Below are positions 14,132-20,102 of a DNA stretch of 22,868 nt, piece after piece. The DNA is taken from IMG/VR virus record IMGVR_UViG_3300046373_000063, positions 1 through 22,868 of that record; one strand, given 5' to 3'. The position numbers were made by a program, and so were the translations under genes. Each line of letters starts with the position of its first letter. Positions within the stretch are counted from its first letter, which is position 1. The notes below the pieces were generated by a model. That model had not been told where the DNA came from. It ran no database searches and saw only the letters and a list, made by a program, of their open reading frames with translations. The stretch comes from a virus.

Positions 14132-14569
14132 TTATTGACGATCCAGCGCCAGTGCAGCGAGGCCAGCGTGGCGAACGCGGGGCATTGATGCCGCTGCGGC
14201 GGAAAATTCAGGCCGGCGCAGTTCCGCGGCCAGTTCTGGGTGGCGCGCGCTGAACGTGCGCTGCGCCTCGATCGCATGGCACGGCTCCACTACAGCTGGC
14301 GCGTGGCCCATGCGCTGCAACTCCCGCATGATCTCGATCTCGCGGCAGGTCAATTCCTGGCGCTGCGCCTTGATGGCCGCCTGCTCGCGCAGCAGGGCTT
14401 CGCGCGTCGGGCCCGGCGTGCCAGCGGTATCGTTGCGGCGGCCGGTAACGTAGCGGCCGAAGATGGTCCAGACAGAAGCGTTCGGGCCGGCCGTGGACAG
14501 CACTCCCAGCGCACCGCGCCGGGTGAATGCAAATGTCCAGGTGCCCTCGTCGCAGCGAATGTGATACAT
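14132..14569 (-). CDS. Hypothetical phage protein, 145 aa
   Basis: This is the first gene after the regulatory gap, with GGGAGG about 7 nt before ATG 14569. The N-terminus MYHIRCDEGTWTFAFTRRGA looks like a small beta sheet. It continues into a helical charged region (REALLREQAAIKAQRQEL, CREIEIMRELQRMG) and an Ala-rich C-terminus. It lacks a recognisable DNA-binding motif. Being promoter-proximal, it would be the most strongly expressed gene of the accessory block. Function is unknown. Confidence 0.72.
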   Translation of the reverse strand: MYHIRCDEGTWTFAFTRRGALGVLSTAGPNASVWTIFGRYVTGRRNDTAGTPGPTREALLREQAAIKAQRQELTCREIEIMRELQRMGHAPAVVEPCHAIEAQRTFSARHPELAAELRRPEFSAAAASMPRVRHAGLAALALDRQ

Positions 14570-14584
14570 GCCAGCCTCCCTTGT

Positions 14585-14680
14585 GTGATGTGACGAATCT
14601 CAATGAATTCATCGTATATCACGCAGGTTGCTTGCGCAAGTACTTTTATACAAAAATGTGCAATTACTTGCCTATTTTTG
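14585..14680 (-). promoter_or_regulatory. AT-rich promoter/operator gap (whole gap 14570-14719)
   Basis: This gap is strikingly AT-rich compared with its surroundings. Two dyads are present: GCTTGCGCAAGT (14630-14641) and GCAATTACTTGC (14660-14671). Both are built from ACTTGC-like half-sites and their centres are 30 bp apart. A further palindrome ATGAATTCAT is at 14603-14612. On the minus strand the extended -10 TGATATACG (TATACG at 14618-14613) has TTGCGC about 15 nt upstream, lying within the first dyad. TATAAA (14649-14644) is another -10 candidate. I infer a repressible promoter for the accessory block; the exact start site is not certain. Confidence 0.6.
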
Positions 14681-14719
14681 TGAGCTTCGCACGGCAGAGA
14701 AGATCAGCTCGCGCAATCT

Positions 14720-15058
14720 TTATTCGCTATTAGCCACAAGCGACAGGTACAGGTGGCGGCAGCGATTGGCAAGGAAGGCGGCGATTTCGTCGCGGTCGGC
14801 GACGATGTGCCGGGTGTGCATCTGGTAGCGGGTGGAGATCGGTTCGCCGGCCTCGTTGAAGGCGCGGATCGTCAGTTCGACGGTGCCTGGCGCCGGGCCG
14901 CGCAGGATCTCGCGCAGCTGCTCGTTCTTGGCGCGCAGGTTGATGAGGTGCGCGTCGGCCGTTTCGAGGTTCAACTGCAGGCGCTTGCATTCGGCCTCAA
15001 GCTGTTGGTCCAGGCTCGGGCCGTTGGCCCAGTCGACCAGGCGCGCGAGCCAGTTCAT
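14720..15058 (-). CDS. Hypothetical phage protein, 112 aa
   Basis: ATG 15058 overlaps the stop of the upstream Cys/HTH gene (ATGA); the longer open frame is shadow. The N-terminus MNWLARLVDWANGPS is followed by a long heptad-like helix (LDQQLEAECKRLQLNLETADAHLI, read in parts, and LRAKNEQLREIL), then a beta-rich domain (TVELTIRAFNEAGEPI). The C-terminus ends in LANRCRHLYLSLVANSE. The likely coiled coil suggests oligomerisation. It is the last gene before the regulatory gap. Function is unknown. Confidence 0.76.
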   Translation of the reverse strand: MNWLARLVDWANGPSLDQQLEAECKRLQLNLETADAHLINLRAKNEQLREILRGPAPGTVELTIRAFNEAGEPISTRYQMHTRHIVADRDEIAAFLANRCRHLYLSLVANSE

Positions 15059-15594
15059 GCATCTTCTCCGCACAGGTCGCCCAGCATGTCGCCAATGATG
15101 GTGCGCGCGCGCTTGTCGAGGTCGGAGAGGTGCGGCCAGATCTTCTCCTTCTGGCCGTAGGCGGTGCGCTTCGGCACGCCCAGCTTTTCCGCTTCCTTGC
15201 CCAGTGTTCGCCGGCGGACAAAGAATTCTTCGATCACGGCGTACAGCATGCGCTGGACCGTGTTGTCGCCGGAAACGAACTGGCGCGCCCACGGCACAAG
15301 CGTCAGGATCGCGCCGCGGTATTCGTCGAGGGTCTTGTCGTTGCCACAGCACGGGCACAGCTCGATGCGCGCCGAATAGCGGGCCACGATGCAGGCCCGC
15401 TCGATGTCGGACAGGCGCTCGACCTTGGCCTTGATGAAGCCGGCCATGGCCGACCCATCCAGCGCCACCAGCCCCTTGTCGCTACTGCGCCCGGTCTGCT
15501 TTTGCAGCTTGGCCAGCGCCGACTGGGCGTACTGCTGGCTTGAAAAACGGAGGGCAAACGTTAATGCGTCGTCCTGGTTATCAAACAGTGCCAA
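15055..15594 (-). CDS. Cys/HTH protein, candidate late transcription regulator, 179 aa
   Basis: The frame starts at TTG 15594, with GAGAGG 5 nt upstream; no better start is visible. Residues 41-60 (GLVALDGSAMAGFIKAKVER) lead to a helix and CPCCG (Cys80, Cys82, Cys83), then a helical middle. Residues 130-152 (TLGKEAEKLGVPKRTAYGQKE read in parts) look like a helix-turn-helix of the sigma-region-4 type. The gene lies at the end of the replication/recombination run, where lambdoid phages keep the late antiterminator Q. I suggest a Q-like role from position and HTH/Cys layout only; the sequence is not a recognisable Q family member. Confidence 0.62.
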   Translation of the reverse strand: MALFDNQDDALTFALRFSSQQYAQSALAKLQKQTGRSSDKGLVALDGSAMAGFIKAKVERLSDIERACIVARYSARIELCPCCGNDKTLDEYRGAILTLVPWARQFVSGDNTVQRMLYAVIEEFFVRRRTLGKEAEKLGVPKRTAYGQKEKIWPHLSDLDKRARTIIGDMLGDLCGEDA

Positions 15595-15686
15595 ATTGGC
15601 CTCTCTCGTTGTCGTTTTTATTCAGGGTTTCGGTCTGCTGCCGAGCACCGAAAGCATACCGCCAAAGTTGCTGGTTCGCACTAACT
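15595..15686 (-). other. Intergenic segment with two inverted repeats
   Basis: The 92-nt gap holds TTTCGGT/ACCGAAA (15628-15634 and 15647-15653) with an inner GCT/AGC, and AAAGTT/AACTTT (15664-15669 and 15683-15688), which overlaps the upstream stop. No U-tract follows either on the minus strand. They could be an attenuator or leader structure ahead of the TTG-started gene. Confidence 0.5.
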
Positions 15687-16169
15687 TTATGCGGCTTCGC
15701 AGTACACATTTCCCGTTTTGTGGCGCGCATGAATCGTGTGGATGACGTCGATCAGCTCATACCGACTGGCGTGGTCTATCTGCGCCTCCAACACCTGCAT
15801 CGCTTCACGGACAGCGACCAGCGCGGGCCCATCAAAAACCCAGCGGCCGGTGGCGTCGCCGCGTTTTTTCGCGCGCCAGCAGCCGTCAAGCGCCAGCCGT
15901 ACCTGGTCCTGGTACTCGCGGCCGAACCCCTGTTCGGTCAGCACCATCGCCATGTTCATCGCCGTGATCACGATCGCCATGTGGTCGGCCAGGCCGGCGC
16001 CGCGCGCGATCAGGTCCAGCGACGCCCAGTTGTCGACCATCAGCTTGTGCTTGTCGCGGTCGATCATCGGCAAGGCCTTGTTTTTTTCCATCTGCCAGCG
16101 CGCGACTTCGGCCAACTCGATCGAGGACACCGGCAGCGGCCGGGTTTGCGGGTTGAATGCGGGTTTCAT
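15687..16169 (-). CDS. Conserved-looking phage protein, 160 aa
   Basis: ATG 16169 overlaps the TGA of the resolvase gene (ATGA). The longer open frame to 16535 is shadow. The sequence begins MKPAFNPQTRPLPVSSIELA and is mainly helical: WQMEKNKALPMIDRDKHKLM, then HMAIVITAMNMAMVLTEQGF, DGCWRAKKRGDATGRWVFD and a C-terminal HTIHARHKTGNVYCEAA. The Trp/Met-rich helices look like a compact helical fold. Coupling to the RuvC-like gene suggests a function in recombination or DNA processing, but no motif proves this. Confidence 0.76.
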   Translation of the reverse strand: MKPAFNPQTRPLPVSSIELAEVARWQMEKNKALPMIDRDKHKLMVDNWASLDLIARGAGLADHMAIVITAMNMAMVLTEQGFGREYQDQVRLALDGCWRAKKRGDATGRWVFDGPALVAVREAMQVLEAQIDHASRYELIDVIHTIHARHKTGNVYCEAA

Positions 16170-16669
16170 GCTGCCTTCTCCTGTGGGCCGCGCGCGGCGG
16201 CGGTGATGGCCACGCCGAGTGCTGGCCATGCGTGACTGGATACGCCGAACAGCGGGCCCGGTTGCGCCTTGGTGCCGATCTGCGGTGTCTTGCCTCCGCC
16301 GGTGCGCGCGAACAGGTCGAGCAGCGCCTGGCGCACGTTCGGGTCTTTCGCGCGCGGGGTGCCGCACAGGTGCAGCTTGACGTCCTTGCGGTATACCAGT
16401 TCGACCGCGCACGGGGCATGCCACGCCTGCTGGAATCGACCGATCCAGACGCAGGTTTCGAACACCTCGCGACCGACCGCCATGCCATAGCTCGCGATCA
16501 TCTCGATGCACAGGCGGTAGCCGTTGATCTTCCAATGATCGCGCTGCACATAGGCCAGCATCTCATCGTTCGGCATGACGCCCGACGCGATCACGCACGT
16601 TCCGTCGTACACACACCATCCCGATTCAGTCGTGCCGGGGTCGATCGCCAAAATGCGAACATCAGCCAT
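16166..16669 (-). CDS. RuvC-like Holliday-junction endonuclease
   Basis: Structure-specific nuclease of the RNase H fold expected to resolve branched replication and recombination DNA before packaging. Of 167 aa, motif I ILAIDPGTTESGW carries Asp10 and motif II CIEMIASYG carries Glu56. A basic/acidic region follows (YRKDVKLHLCGTPRAKDPN), then the terminal SHAWPALGVAI. In canonical RuvC the last motif is H-x-x-D-A; here His146 is present but the expected Asp is Pro149, so metal ligands must come from elsewhere (Asp109 or Asp118 are candidates) or activity is altered. Length and order fit RuvC-like phage resolvases. GAGAGAGA lies upstream of ATG 16669. Confidence 0.85.
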   Translation of the reverse strand: MADVRILAIDPGTTESGWCVYDGTCVIASGVMPNDEMLAYVQRDHWKINGYRLCIEMIASYGMAVGREVFETCVWIGRFQQAWHAPCAVELVYRKDVKLHLCGTPRAKDPNVRQALLDLFARTGGGKTPQIGTKAQPGPLFGVSSHAWPALGVAITAAARGPQEKAA

Positions 16670-16688
16670 GCTTTTTCTCTCTCGAAGT

Positions 16689-16706
16689 GGCCCGGCGAAC
16701 CGGGCC
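16689..16706 (-). other. GC hairpin with TTCG loop before the resolvase gene
   Basis: Minus-strand GGCCCGG, loop TTCG, CCGGGCC: a perfect 7-bp stem with a tetraloop of the stable UUCG type (closing pair G-C). It is in the 44-nt gap between the gp49-like gene and the resolvase, about 20 nt before the resolvase start. No U-tract follows, so it is more likely an mRNA-stability or processing element than a terminator. Confidence 0.65.
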
Positions 16707-16713
16707 GGGTTGG

Positions 16714-17289
16714 TTATTTGAAATCAGCGATGCGCTCGGTCAGGATGCTCGAGTACAGGCGCATGGTTTCGATCTGGCGGCACAGTTGGCCCTTGTCGCG
16801 CGAGCTCAAGGTGAGGAACGCCGCGTTGCCTTCGATGAAGGCGGCCAGCTTCTCGATCTTGTCGTCCAGCGCCCATTTTTCCTCGAACACGCGGACCTGG
16901 TGCGGCGGTCGGCCATCAGCGACAAGTCCGGCAGCCGCCTTGGCGTGCTCTGTCTCTGCGTAAAGCGGCGGCGCCGACGGCAGGGCCGAATCAGCATGCA
17001 CCTGGCTCCATAACGATGCCATCTCTGCGCGAGCGACGACATAGGCCTCGAATTCCATCAGCTTCGCGCGGGCCTTGATGTGCGCATCATCGATCGCGCG
17101 GCGCCGACCTTCTTGCACCTCGAACGTCGCCGGGCTGAGTGTGTGGTTCTCGCCAGTGCACACGACGAAGCCGCCCGGCAGGCGCGCGGTGGCGACCGTA
17201 GTGCTCGTGTTGGGAACGCGGGCAGTGTCGAACGTAAGGCTTTCAACCAGGCAGTTGACGACGTATTGCGATACGCTCGGCGCCTTCAT
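16714..17289 (-). CDS. Gp49/66-type domain fused to crAss001_48-type domain, 191 aa
   Basis: Residues about 10-88 match the phage N4 gp49/Sf6 gene 66 family: LPGGFVVCTGENHTLSPATF, then EGRRRAIDDAHIKARAKLME and FEAYVVAR. After an Ala/Pro linker with SALPSAPPLYAET, residues about 130-190 read RVFEEKWALDDKIEKLAAFI, then RQIETMRLYSSILTERI. That is the pattern of the crAss001_48-related domain seen alone in many phages. Both families are of unknown activity. The start overlaps the 165-aa gene stop by 4 nt (ATGA). Its presence in the replication-proximal operon suggests an early/middle accessory role. Confidence 0.84.
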   Translation of the reverse strand: MKAPSVSQYVVNCLVESLTFDTARVPNTSTTVATARLPGGFVVCTGENHTLSPATFEVQEGRRRAIDDAHIKARAKLMEFEAYVVARAEMASLWSQVHADSALPSAPPLYAETEHAKAAAGLVADGRPPHQVRVFEEKWALDDKIEKLAAFIEGNAAFLTLSSRDKGQLCRQIETMRLYSSILTERIADFK

Positions 17290-17783
17290 ACGCGCCCCGC
17301 CAGTACGATCTGCGGCGCGTCGGGCCGCACCGTCGGCGCCGTCATGCCCGGCATGGTCTCGACCAGGGCGTGCACCATGAAATTGGCGATCTGGTCAAAG
17401 TCGGCGCTGGTGCGCTCGGCGTCCGGCGGCAGGGTTTCCTCAAAATCCTTGAACATGGCGTTGACCCGCTCGAACTGGTCCTTGTTCGTATGCGCCAAGC
17501 TGGCGAAGGCGCGCAGGGCCCGGTAGCGGTCCGCATCGGTGATCTCGCCGGCGACCTTCGCCACCAGGTTCGGGTATTCGTCCTGGATCACCTGCAGCAG
17601 CGCATGCGAGGCGTCCAGCCCCGGATTGAACGGCGGGTGTTTCGGCACGCCGGCGATCTCCATCTTGCCGTCGTCGGTGATCGTGATCAGCAGCAGCGCG
17701 TCGGCGGCGGTGATGCGGCCCAGCAGCGCCTGCGGGATATCCTGCGCGGCTTGCTGGTCGAGGGTGGGGGCGGTGTGTTGCAT
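17286..17783 (-). CDS. Hypothetical phage protein, 165 aa
   Basis: Not recognised. Residues 25-45 form a beta unit (ADALLLITITDDGKMEIAGV) followed by PKHPPFNPGLDASHALLQVI, then an all-helical charged middle (DADRYRALRAFASLAHTNKD) and a C-terminal helix (IANFMVHALVETMPG). The LITITDDG-x-x-E-x-x-G pattern resembles small phage proteins with a beta hairpin followed by helices. An AGGAG site overlapping the upstream TAG precedes ATG 17783, and the stop overlaps the next start. Confidence 0.76.
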   Translation of the reverse strand: MQHTAPTLDQQAAQDIPQALLGRITAADALLLITITDDGKMEIAGVPKHPPFNPGLDASHALLQVIQDEYPNLVAKVAGEITDADRYRALRAFASLAHTNKDQFERVNAMFKDFEETLPPDAERTSADFDQIANFMVHALVETMPGMTAPTVRPDAPQIVLAGRV

Positions 17784-17795
17784 GGTGGTGATCTC

Positions 17796-17972
17796 CTAGT
17801 TTGGGTGGGTGGGGTGAAACTGTTCGTCCTGCTCCAGCGCCAGCGAGTGCGCGACGATGGTGCCCATGGCTGCCATGATGTTGCCGATGCGATGAGCGCG
17901 TACGTCGATGATGTATTGCTCGTGGCGGGTGGGGAGCGGCTCCTGGCGCTCGTCGATGTCGTGTTCGCTCAT
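17796..17972 (-). CDS. Small hypothetical protein, 58 aa
   Basis: Hand translation from ATG 17972 gives MSEHDIDERQEPLPTRHEQY, a central amphipathic helix (IIDVRAHRIGNIMAAMGTIV) and a His/Pro tail ending at TAG 17796. The start overlaps the stop of the 139-aa gene by 4 nt (ATGA), and its stop contains the ribosome site of the next gene, so it is firmly within the coupled operon. Function is unknown. Confidence 0.74.
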   Translation of the reverse strand: MSEHDIDERQEPLPTRHEQYIIDVRAHRIGNIMAAMGTIVAHSLALEQDEQFHPTHPN

Positions 17973-18388
17973 GCTGTCTCCGAGATTTCGTAGTCGTGGC
18001 GGTAGCCCTTGATGAGCTTGCGGAAATTCTGCTGCGTGGTCATTCGCAAGTTGTTGCGCCCGAACCGCCGGCCGTCAGGGTCGATCCAGTTGCGCAGGAA
18101 GAACACGCGCGGCGGGTAGCTGCCCGGCTTGAACACGGCGATGACGGTGAACACGACTTCGCCCACGGCATCGGCTCCCGCTTCGCTGTCCCCGAAATTG
18201 TTTGTGTCCCACTCGACGCCCGGCTTCCATGTTGGCTGCTCGACCGGCTCGCCATCGTCATCGGGCAGTACATCGTATGTGGTTCGGCAGAACGGGTAAG
18301 GCGCGCGAAATTCTTGTCCGCTGGCGAATCCAGCACTGCGCCGCGCTGCTGGCTCGCCGTCTGCGGCCTGGTCGATGATGGTGTGCAT
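17969..18388 (-). CDS. Hypothetical phage protein, 139 aa
   Basis: Starts MHTIIDQAADGEPAARRSAG with AGGAG 5 nt upstream. The core is beta-rich and aromatic (YPFCRTTYDVLPDDDGEP, VVFTVIAVFKPGSYPPRVFF), followed by DPDGRRFGRNNLRMTTQQNF, and it ends in a basic stretch. FGRNNLR could be part of a DNA-contacting surface, but no family is recognised. It lies 11 nt after the helicase loader gene and probably functions in early metabolism of phage DNA. Confidence 0.75.
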   Translation of the reverse strand: MHTIIDQAADGEPAARRSAGFASGQEFRAPYPFCRTTYDVLPDDDGEPVEQPTWKPGVEWDTNNFGDSEAGADAVGEVVFTVIAVFKPGSYPPRVFFLRNWIDPDGRRFGRNNLRMTTQQNFRKLIKGYRHDYEISETA

Positions 18389-18399
18389 GCTGTCTCCTG

Positions 18400-19149
18400 T
18401 TATTGGCCGCGGAAGCTGGGCCAGTCAAACGTGCAAACGAAACTGTTTTCGCGCAGGCGGTCGTCGACGCGCGATCCGACGAAATCGGCCAGCTTGTCGA
18501 TCGACTGGTTCGTGATAACGACGACCGGTTTTCCCTCGTTGTAGCGCCGGTTGATCACTTCGGTCAGCAGCAAGTTCGATGCGTCGGTGTCGCGCTTGAT
18601 GTCCACTTCGTCGAGCATCAGCAGGTCGAACTGAATGAATTTCAGTATCTCGCCTTCCTCCGTCTTGCCCTCGGTGTGGTAAGACGCCTGGATCTCGGCG
18701 ATCATCTGCTTGACCGTGCAGTAGCGCACCGTCATGCCGAAGTTGCGGATCAGTGCTTCGGCCAGCTCCGACGCCAGCAAGGTCTTGCCGGTCCCGGCCT
18801 CGCCGGTCAGCACCAGGCCCGCCCACCGCTTGGCGCTGGTGATCTCGTCGCGAAATTCCTTGACCCGGATGCGCACGGCTTGCTGGTCCTTCGTGTGCGC
18901 CATGAAGCGCTGGCCGCGATACTTGGTCGGCACCTGCGACACCTGCAGCAGCCAGTCGATGCGGCCCTCGCGGTAGCGCAGGTCGTCGGCGGCCTTGTGC
19001 TCGACCATGGCGCACTCGCTGCAATGCCAGATCGTGAAGGCCACGCCACGCGGCAGGTACAGCGGGCGCTTGCCGTGCACCGGGCACTCGCCTTCGTGGA
19101 CCTCCAGCTTGCCGAACTGGCCGGCGAGCATATCGCCCAAGTTTTCCAT
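18400..19149 (-). CDS. DnaC-like helicase loader (lambda P analogue)
   Basis: AAA+ ATPase that loads the replicative helicase at the phage origin. In 249 aa: an N-terminal likely zinc site (Cys22, His25, Cys43, Cys46), Walker A GEAGTGKT (116-123), Walker B FDLLMLDEVD (174-183), sensor ITNQ (212-215) and the DnaC-type arginine finger region RVDDRLRE (227-234). This is the DnaC/IstB architecture. It lies 11 nt downstream of the initiator gene, giving the lambda O-P order. It differs from lambda P, which lacks Walker motifs, so it belongs to the DnaC branch. AGGGGG stands about 10 nt before the start. Confidence 0.94.
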   Translation of the reverse strand: MENLGDMLAGQFGKLEVHEGECPVHGKRPLYLPRGVAFTIWHCSECAMVEHKAADDLRYREGRIDWLLQVSQVPTKYRGQRFMAHTKDQQAVRIRVKEFRDEITSAKRWAGLVLTGEAGTGKTLLASELAEALIRNFGMTVRYCTVKQMIAEIQASYHTEGKTEEGEILKFIQFDLLMLDEVDIKRDTDASNLLLTEVINRRYNEGKPVVVITNQSIDKLADFVGSRVDDRLRENSFVCTFDWPSFRGQ

Positions 19150-19160
19150 TTCATCGCCCC

Positions 19161-20090
19161 CTAGAATTTAATGTCCACGTCCAGATCCGGCACGACGGTC
19201 CCGGCCTTGCGCATCCCCTCTTCCATCGCCTCGCGGCTGCTGGTGTGATCGATGCCGGTCAGGTTCCATTTCGTTCCCTGCGGCCCGGTCTTCGCCACCG
19301 GAGCTGGTGCTGCGCGGCGCTCGACCAGCCGATCCCACTGCTTACGCAGGGTTGCAGGCGACTGGATGTTCGACGCCCAGAAGTGATCGAGCTTGGCCCA
19401 CTGGAACAGCTCGCAGATCTCGCTACGCTTGCGCTTGTCGATCTCGCGCATCTTGCGGATGTCGTTGGCCCAGGCATCCCAGTTCGGCGTCTTGGCCGTT
19501 GCATTCACGCCCAGCACCATGTCGAACATCACCCGCGCCGCCTCGTAGTCCTTCGGATCGCCTTTCTTGCGACTGTCCGAACGGCGGTCTTCACCACGAC
19601 GATCATCGTCTTGCCCATCCTCTTCGCCGTCCGGGCTATGCTCGGACGAGGTTTTAATGGGTTTACTATCTTCTCTTCTCTTCTCTTCTCTAGTCCGCAT
19701 TTTGTCCGCATTTTGTCCGCAATTATCCGTGACATCTTTCGGACTTTTTCGGCTGTCCCGCTTGCGCTTTTGGTCTTCCGCACGCCGCTTTCCTGATGCC
19801 CCGTTATGCTCGTCAAAGTCAGGCAGCATGAGGGTTTCAGCCCCATCGAACAGCAGCCATTCGGCCTCAATCATTGCTCCTGAAAACCCTGGCCAACCGA
19901 TGATGTGGTCCAGCGCTTCTGGTGTGTAGCCATACAGCTTGCCATCGACTGAATGCGTGTCGAACACGGACCAGACCGCATGCAGTCCGCCGATCGCGCG
20001 AAATTTGTCCGACTTTGTTGCGGACAAAATGCGGACAATTTTCGGATGCGTTTGCAGACTAAGTCGCATCTTGATCCAGTCACCTGCCAT
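19161..20090 (-). CDS. Phage replication initiator (lambda O-like)
   Basis: Binds iterons and starts phage DNA replication. The N-terminal 100 residues (MAGDWIKMRLSLQTHPKIVR, then FRAIGGLHAVWSVFDTHSVD and LDHIIGWPGFSG) have the winged-helix pattern of phage initiators. Residues about 98-180 are a charged low-complexity linker (KRRAEDQKRKRDSRKSPKD, TREEKRREDSK, DDDRRGEDRRSD). Residues 180-309 form the C-terminal domain with a Trp-rich helical region. The linker DNA contains iterons and a purine tract, as in lambda O. GGGGAGG precedes ATG 20090. Coupling to the DnaC-like gene supports the assignment. Confidence 0.87.
   Translation of the reverse strand: MAGDWIKMRLSLQTHPKIVRILSATKSDKFRAIGGLHAVWSVFDTHSVDGKLYGYTPEALDHIIGWPGFSGAMIEAEWLLFDGAETLMLPDFDEHNGASGKRRAEDQKRKRDSRKSPKDVTDNCGQNADKMRTREEKRREDSKPIKTSSEHSPDGEEDGQDDDRRGEDRRSDSRKKGDPKDYEAARVMFDMVLGVNATAKTPNWDAWANDIRKMREIDKRKRSEICELFQWAKLDHFWASNIQSPATLRKQWDRLVERRAAPAPVAKTGPQGTKWNLTGIDHTSSREAMEEGMRKAGTVVPDLDVDIKF
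19669..19735. repeat. Iteron cluster A with pyrimidine tract, probable replication origin
   Basis: Plus strand: a TTCTC-type tract (about 19669-19690; GAGAA on the minus strand) is followed by three 11-bp units. In minus-strand reading these are TGCGGACAAAA, TGCGGACAAAA and a variant. A degenerate unit (ATCCG) and TTCGGAC follow. The cluster lies in the linker part of the initiator gene, and an AT-rich patch (TTTTAATGGGTTTACTA) is next to it. This is the lambda-ori layout of iterons plus asymmetric purine/AT-rich region inside O. The protein there is hydrophilic linker, which tolerates such repeats. Confidence 0.78.
20004..20047. repeat. Inverted iteron cluster B near initiator start
   Basis: The plus strand carries TTGCGGACAAAA and TGCGGACAATT (20018-20040), followed by TTCGGATG. 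A reversed TTTGTCCGA stands at 20004-20012. A 21-bp stretch (20018-20038) is identical, in inverted orientation, to 19702-19722 of cluster A. It is within the region coding for the N-terminal domain, where the amino-acid constraint would not by itself create these units. A second initiator-binding site, perhaps for autoregulation, is likely. Confidence 0.72.
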
Positions 20091-20102
20091 GATGCCTCCC
20101 CG

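Noticed and set aside
18403-19164. 253-aa plus-strand frame
   Set aside because: Antisense of the DnaC-like gene, which has full Walker A, Walker B and sensor motifs.
19669-19735. CRISPR-like array
   Set aside because: Units are 11 bp and contiguous without spacers, and are typical of iterons inside an initiator gene.
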